Assembly (NCBI GenBank): GCA_905221605.1
Contig: CAJNDS010002470.1
Coordinates: forward strand, 62,001-126,000
DNA from: Symbiodinium natans
Taxonomy: Eukaryota; Sar; Dinophyceae; Suessiales; Symbiodiniaceae
Direction: 5' to 3'
DNA: 64,000 bases
A program made the translations under genes and the position numbers. Positions 57,601 through 63,600 of this stretch are shown here, in pieces (within the stretch, counting starts at the first letter, position 1; every line of letters starts with the position of its first letter). Under the pieces are notes generated by a model. It searched no databases and was not told where the DNA came from. It was given only the letters and a program-made list of their open reading frames with translations.

Positions 57601-60600
57601 GGATGTTTAGGGTTGTGGGTCTAGGTTCTTGAACGCGAAGCTCTTAACGCGTGTGTTTAACTGGTGGGCTGGTTCATTGCGGCAGGCGTAGGCTTGGGTG
57701 TCGCACAGGGCCCTGACTTTCCAGAGAAAAAGGCACCCACTATCATCAGGAGTTTAGTCGGTTTAGGGTTTAGGGTTTAGGTTTAGTTGAACTCCCAAAT
57801 CGCTCGGCCCCTAGCCGTAAACCCTAAACCCTAAACCCTAAACCCTAAACCCTAAACCCTAAACCCTAAACCCTAAACCCTAAACCCCAAACCCTAAACC
57901 CTAAACCCTAAGCCCTAAACCCTAAAAACTAAACCCCAAACCCTAAACCCTAATCCCTAAACCCTAAGCCCTAAACCCTAAAACAACCTCCAGCATCAAC
58001 CAAGCGAGAGGATCATAAGGATGGTCTGAACAACGCCCTTCGGCTCCGATCTGGGGGGTTTCCGGTAGTAGGGGTACCTTCTTGGGTTTAGGGTTTAGGG
58101 TTTAGGGTGTAGGGTTCCTACTATGTGGGGTCCTTGTGATAAGGGAATCCTACTATTCGGGGGCCTATTTTAGGTGCATCCGGATTTTCGTAAACCCCCC
58201 ATATCTTCTTTCAATTAAACCTTGGTAGCCCGGTTTAGGGTTTAGGGTTTAGGGTTCAGGGTTTAGGGTTTAGGGTTTAGGGTTCAGGGTTTAGGGTTTA
58301 GGGTTGAGGGTTAAGGAGCGCTGATCATCATGGTTGTTCAGCCTTGGGGTTGAGGTCAGCCTGGGACTGTAGAGCTGTCGGCCTTTATACAAGGGGTTTA
58401 GAGTTTCAGTGTTACCTAAGCCCCTAAACCCTAGACCCCTAAGCCTATCTCAGGTGCAGCTGGTGATGATGGGCAATGGTGAAGAGGAGCTAGGTCCGGA
58501 TTGGTTGCAAGGAACCTGAGTGTTTGGAGGGCTTCGCGTTTTCAGGGTTTGGAACCCTGAAACCTAAGCCCTAAGCCCTTAACCCTAACCAAGATCGGGG
58601 TTTGTAGCCACCTAGGTGTCCCCAAGCTCTGAATCCTGAACCGTTTCCGGATTCAACGTTCAAGCTCCCAGGCTTAATTCTATGGTTTAGGGCCAAGTTT
58701 GGGTTTAGGGTTAGCATCTCTCTGTCCAAAGGTGCTCCAACCCAAAACCCTAAATACAACACATAAGCCAACAGAATCCAGTGGTGTCAGGCCACATGCT
58801 GCGATGGGCCGAGTCGACATGGAAGGCGTCCTGGTTCAGGGTTTAGGGTTTAGGGTTTAGGGTTTAGGGTTTAGGGTTCAGGGTTTAGGGTTTAGGGTTT
58901 TTAGGGTTTAGGGTTTAGAGTTTAGAGTTTAAGGTTTAGGGTTTAGGGGTTTCGGGGCCTATTTGGCTTCTAAGTGTGCTTGGTTGTTGTGAGGCTTTTG
59001 TGTCGTTTTGGCCCGATTTTCGGGGTTTGTCTTAGGAGAGCATCGCAGGGATTTCTCATGTGGGTTTTCAAGATTGGATATTCTTGTGGGCTGAAAGCCG
59101 ATCGAATCTGTGAAGGCTTTAGCCGTGGAATGTTTCGGCTTCCATCTTGAGTCCCAAACCCCTACTTTGGAGGGTTCATGGGTACTGAACAGTAGGGTGA
59201 GACCGAAATAAGCTTCTGACCGTGCTTGTTATACGTACCCATGAACCTCTTAAGTACCAAATAGTTTCCGGATTTCAAAGTCCTGTATGGAAGTTGCCTT
59301 CGCAGAAGATATAGGCTCAGGCACCGGTCAAGGCAAAGGCTTGCTTCCACGAGTGGAGAGCGTTTTTTTTGGTGCGAATGAGCTCGATGACTGTCAAGGA
59401 TCCCTGCTTTGCGGAGTTTGCGCAGAATGTACTCAGTGACAGCTGGGGCCGTGGTGATTTCGTCATCGTGGTTGAGGAAAGGTCATCTTCCGACAAGACT
59501 GCCAAGCTGGCACCATCCAAGCGAAAGGAGTTCAGAGTTTCATCCATCCTGCTCTCCCGGGCATCCCCTGTATTTAAGGCAATGAATAGCCAAGAGAACT
59601 TCGTGGAGGGCGCGGCGTCCCAAGTTACCATCAGCGACTTCTCGGTACCGGCAGTTGAGGCCTTCTTGAGGTTTTTGCATTTTGGGGAGATATCGGAAGA
59701 CATCGCTTTGATTCTGGAAGTGCGGCTCTTAGCTGACAAGTATGCCATCAACACCTTGCAGGAGCTTTGCAAGAAGATCGCAGGGTCCGTGGAGCTGAAA
59801 CCCCCGACGACCTGCCGCATCTTCAAGCTCGCCGACCGCTTTCATCACCAAGAGCTGAAAAGCCGCGCTTTGCACGCCATTCTCACGAAGCCAAGACAAG
59901 TCTTGAAGGCTCGCCCGCCTCTGGGTATCCGACTTGTGCAGGAAGTTCTGGAAACCCAGGCCCTTTGCATTGATGGCGAAGGTCTTCTTAGCTTGATCTA
60001 TGGGTGGCCCATGGCCTCAACGCCAGGAGAGGAGTCCGTCCAACGTCTCTTGCTCAAGTATGCGAGGGGTGAAGTGCAAGGATATCTTCGGCAGGCAACC
60101 AACGATGCTTTGTACGCTTTGCGGCAGAAAGGCCCGCACCCCTTTGGCCATGCGTCTCACGTGACCGTTCTGACTGAGCTTGCTGGGAAGAAGCCTGCCG
60201 ATGACCCGTCCCTCTATGCCATCGCGCACAACTTCTCTGGCATGAGGGCCCTCCCGATCGAAGATGGCTGGATCGTCTGGATGTTGCCCTTTGTCTCCCT
60301 GTACCTGATTGGCTTCTGCTTCACCAGCAACCTCCCAAAGTCTGGTGTGCACTTCAGGATCTTCTGTTCCGAGGATGGAGCTGGGTGGCAGCAGTGTTTA
60401 GACTCTCGGGCACATGGCGACATTTCGGAAGGTCAGGTGGTGGCGTGTCATCATCATCCACGAGTGAAGTGGCTGAAGCTGCATGTGACCGAGGGCTTCT
60501 TTTGCAGCGAGTTCCGCGTCCGAGGCATTGTGGTCCAGACCGGGCAGTTCCGACAGTCTCCATCAGGAAAAGCAACATCCGCCGAGGCCGACGATTCAGA

Positions 60601-63600
60601 CTCGGACACGGTGGTCATCGACTGACCAGAGCTATAGCAGCCGCGTTACTGGTGTCAAGCGCCCTCATGTGCAGAAGCGGTGGAGCTTGAACCGGCACAC
60701 TTGCAGTACAGTTTTGCGGCACTGGAACGATGTCGCACTGTCAAGTTCCAGATACATTTTGGGACCCTAAATTCTAAACCCTAAACCCTAAACCCTGAAC
60801 CCCAAGCCCTAATTTAGCATTGATTTCTCATGGCACCTGCATGCACCAGAGCGACAAGGCTCGCGAGAAATGGACCTGCGCTCTCAAGCGCATTGCGTCT
60901 GTGGGTGCTGATGGGTGTAGATTTATGGGGCTGTAGGGCCGTAAGCCCTAAACACTAAACCGGGCATTTGGATTTCAGGGTTTCTGGGGCTTCTGGGGGC
61001 TGTTGGTGCTCTGTCCAAGAACCCGCGTTCCCCGTGTTTTTGGCTGGGGTCCTTGTTTGTGGGTCAGTGGCTGCCCCAGAAACCCCAAACCCTAAATCAG
61101 TAAATCCTGGACCCCTAACCCGAAACCCCACTAAACCTCGCTAAACCCTTACTCCTTATACAAACCATCCCCACCTTATCGGGTTCTTAAGGGAACGGGG
61201 TTCATGGGGTTTAGGGTTTAGGGTTTAGGGTTTGGGGTTTGGGGTTTGGGGTTTAGGGTTTAGGGGGTATGGCACCCAAGGTTCCCTAATACCTACTCCC
61301 TGAGGCTCCCTCATCTTCCCTAAGGTTCCCTACCCTAAACTCTAAACCCTGAGACCTAAGCCCTAAACCCTGAACCCTAAACCCTAAACCTTAAACCCTA
61401 AACCCTAAACCCGAAAGCCCCCTCCCTTCGGAACCGACACCCCAAGCCGAAATCCAGGGCCGCATCTGTGGCTATTGGGGCTTCAACCCCCACATCGAGA
61501 GGGAGATCATCGCCGGCCGGTTCAGGGTTTAGGGTTTAGGGTTTAGGGTTGAGGGTTGAGGGTTGAGGGTTTAGGGTTTAGGGTTTGGGGGTTAGGGTGT
61601 AGGGTTTACGGTTTTTGGGTTTTTGGGTTTAAGGGTTTAGGGTCTTGGCGGACCGGGGGATTTCGAGCGTAGGTAGAACGAAGGGGACCTGACCTGGGCC
61701 TCTACCTAGGATCCAGAGGAGGCTTGGATTCCCCTTGTTAGGGTGTATAGGTTCCCTGAACTGCTTCAGAACCAGCAGCTCAGCCCCCTGGTTCTCACAA
61801 GTTTTGGGAGCTTTGGTGCGAAGGACCTAGCACTTCCTTGGGGCTCACATGTTCGCTTCCCCAGAACCCCCCTAGGCCCCCCTAAGCCCCCCTAAGCCCC
61901 TGAAGCCTTCATGAAAGCCCTATTGCAGCCCTACTTGGAGGTTCAGGGTACTTATGACCCAATTATAAGGGTAGTTATCACCCACTTATAAGCCCTTAAA
62001 GTACCCCACTGTAGCTGGGTTCTAATTGGATTACGAAGCACCATGAACCTCTAAGTCACCGTCGCCGTAAGCCTGAGAAGCCACAATCCCTAAGCCTGCC
62101 GTTCGACCCAAGCCTCTTCTCATGGGGGCAGTATTCTAACACAGGGGACCTGAATAATTTGAATAGGGTTGGGGGGGGGGGGGGGGGGGGGGGGCGATGT
62201 CATCATAGTATAGCTGGTCTTTCCCGTGGATTTGGCAGATGGTCACCCGGACGCGAACTTCACACCCACGTGAATCGAAACCTGAACATGCTGAAATGCA
62301 TGTTTCTGGTCTTGGTCTTGGCAAGGAGACACAGAAGCATCCGTGCAGCCGCTGGCACCCGTGACGGAAGAGCAAAGAGAGGGAGCAGTTGATCAAGACA
62401 GCTCGAACTTATTGATGAGGGATCAAAGGTCGCGAATACTCGTAGCAACCCTAAACCCTAAACCCTAAACCTTAAACCCTCAACCCTCAACCCTAAATCT
62501 TAATTCTTCCGACCCTCATAGTAGATTCTGCCCCCCCCCCCCCCCCTTTTGGTGCATCACAGGCTTGCGTCCTCCCTGTTTAGGGTTTAGGGATCTGCGC
62601 GCCGAGTCTTCTGAGCCCCTCGACTCCCGAAACCCGCTAGAGCCCTGTAAGCCCAAGACTCCCGCCCTAATAAAAGCCTAAAGCCTACAGCCTAAAGCCT
62701 AAAGTGCCTAAAGCCTAAACCCGAAACCGTCAACCCGAACCCTAAACCCTAAACCCTAACCCTAAACCCTAAACCCCAAACCCCAAACCCCAAACCCCAA
62801 ACCCTAAACCCTAAACCCTAAACCCTAAACCCTATACCCTATACCCTATACCCTAAACCCTAAACCCTAAACCCTGAACCCTAAACCCTGAACCCTGAAG
62901 ATGCCTCCGGAGGTTCTGACTTCTTCCTCATGCCATCCAGGCAAGCCTAGGGGCTTTGGGGCTTTCCGGCTTTGGGGCTTTCGGGCTTAGGGTTTAGGGT
63001 TCAGGGTTTAGGGTTTAGGGTTTAGGCTTAGGGGCTTAGGGTCTGAGGGGCTTAGGGGCCTAGGGTTGAGGGCTTAGGGGTGTAGGGCCACGGGGGCTAA
63101 GGGATTAGGGTTAGGGGTTGTGGGCAGGCACTGGCGATACTGGTGTTGTGGGCAGGCACTGGCGATACTGGTGGGCTCATCTACCCCTGCAACGCCTCCG
63201 ACTGGTTGGCGTTTGGGGTTTATGGGGCTTAAGGTTCAGGGCTTGGATGTTTAAATGTTTAATTCGTCGGGTTCCTCAAACCCTAAGCCCTAAGCCCTAA
63301 GCCCTAAGCCCTACGCCCTAAACCCTAAACCCTGGCATTGTCGGTTGATCGTTCACCTGGCCGTCCTGCGAGGCAGCCGATTCACTTTTTTTTTTGGCGG
63401 GGGGGCGGGGGCGAGTTGGGCGTTTCTTGTGGCGCTCTTCATCCCGAAGCCCCCCCGCCCCTAAGGGTTTTGTGGTTTAGGGTTTAGGGTTTGCTGTTTA
63501 GGGTTTAGGGTTTAGGGTTCAGTTTTAAGGGTTTAGGGTTTAGGGCAAACCCTAATCCCTGCCCTTCTGCGCGTCCTGAAGCCATCTGCAGGTACGAGCC

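Noticed and set aside
59300-59380. Relict dinoflagellate spliced-leader sequence upstream of the BTB ORF
   Set aside because: No match to the conserved leader core could be seen; only a T run precedes the start.
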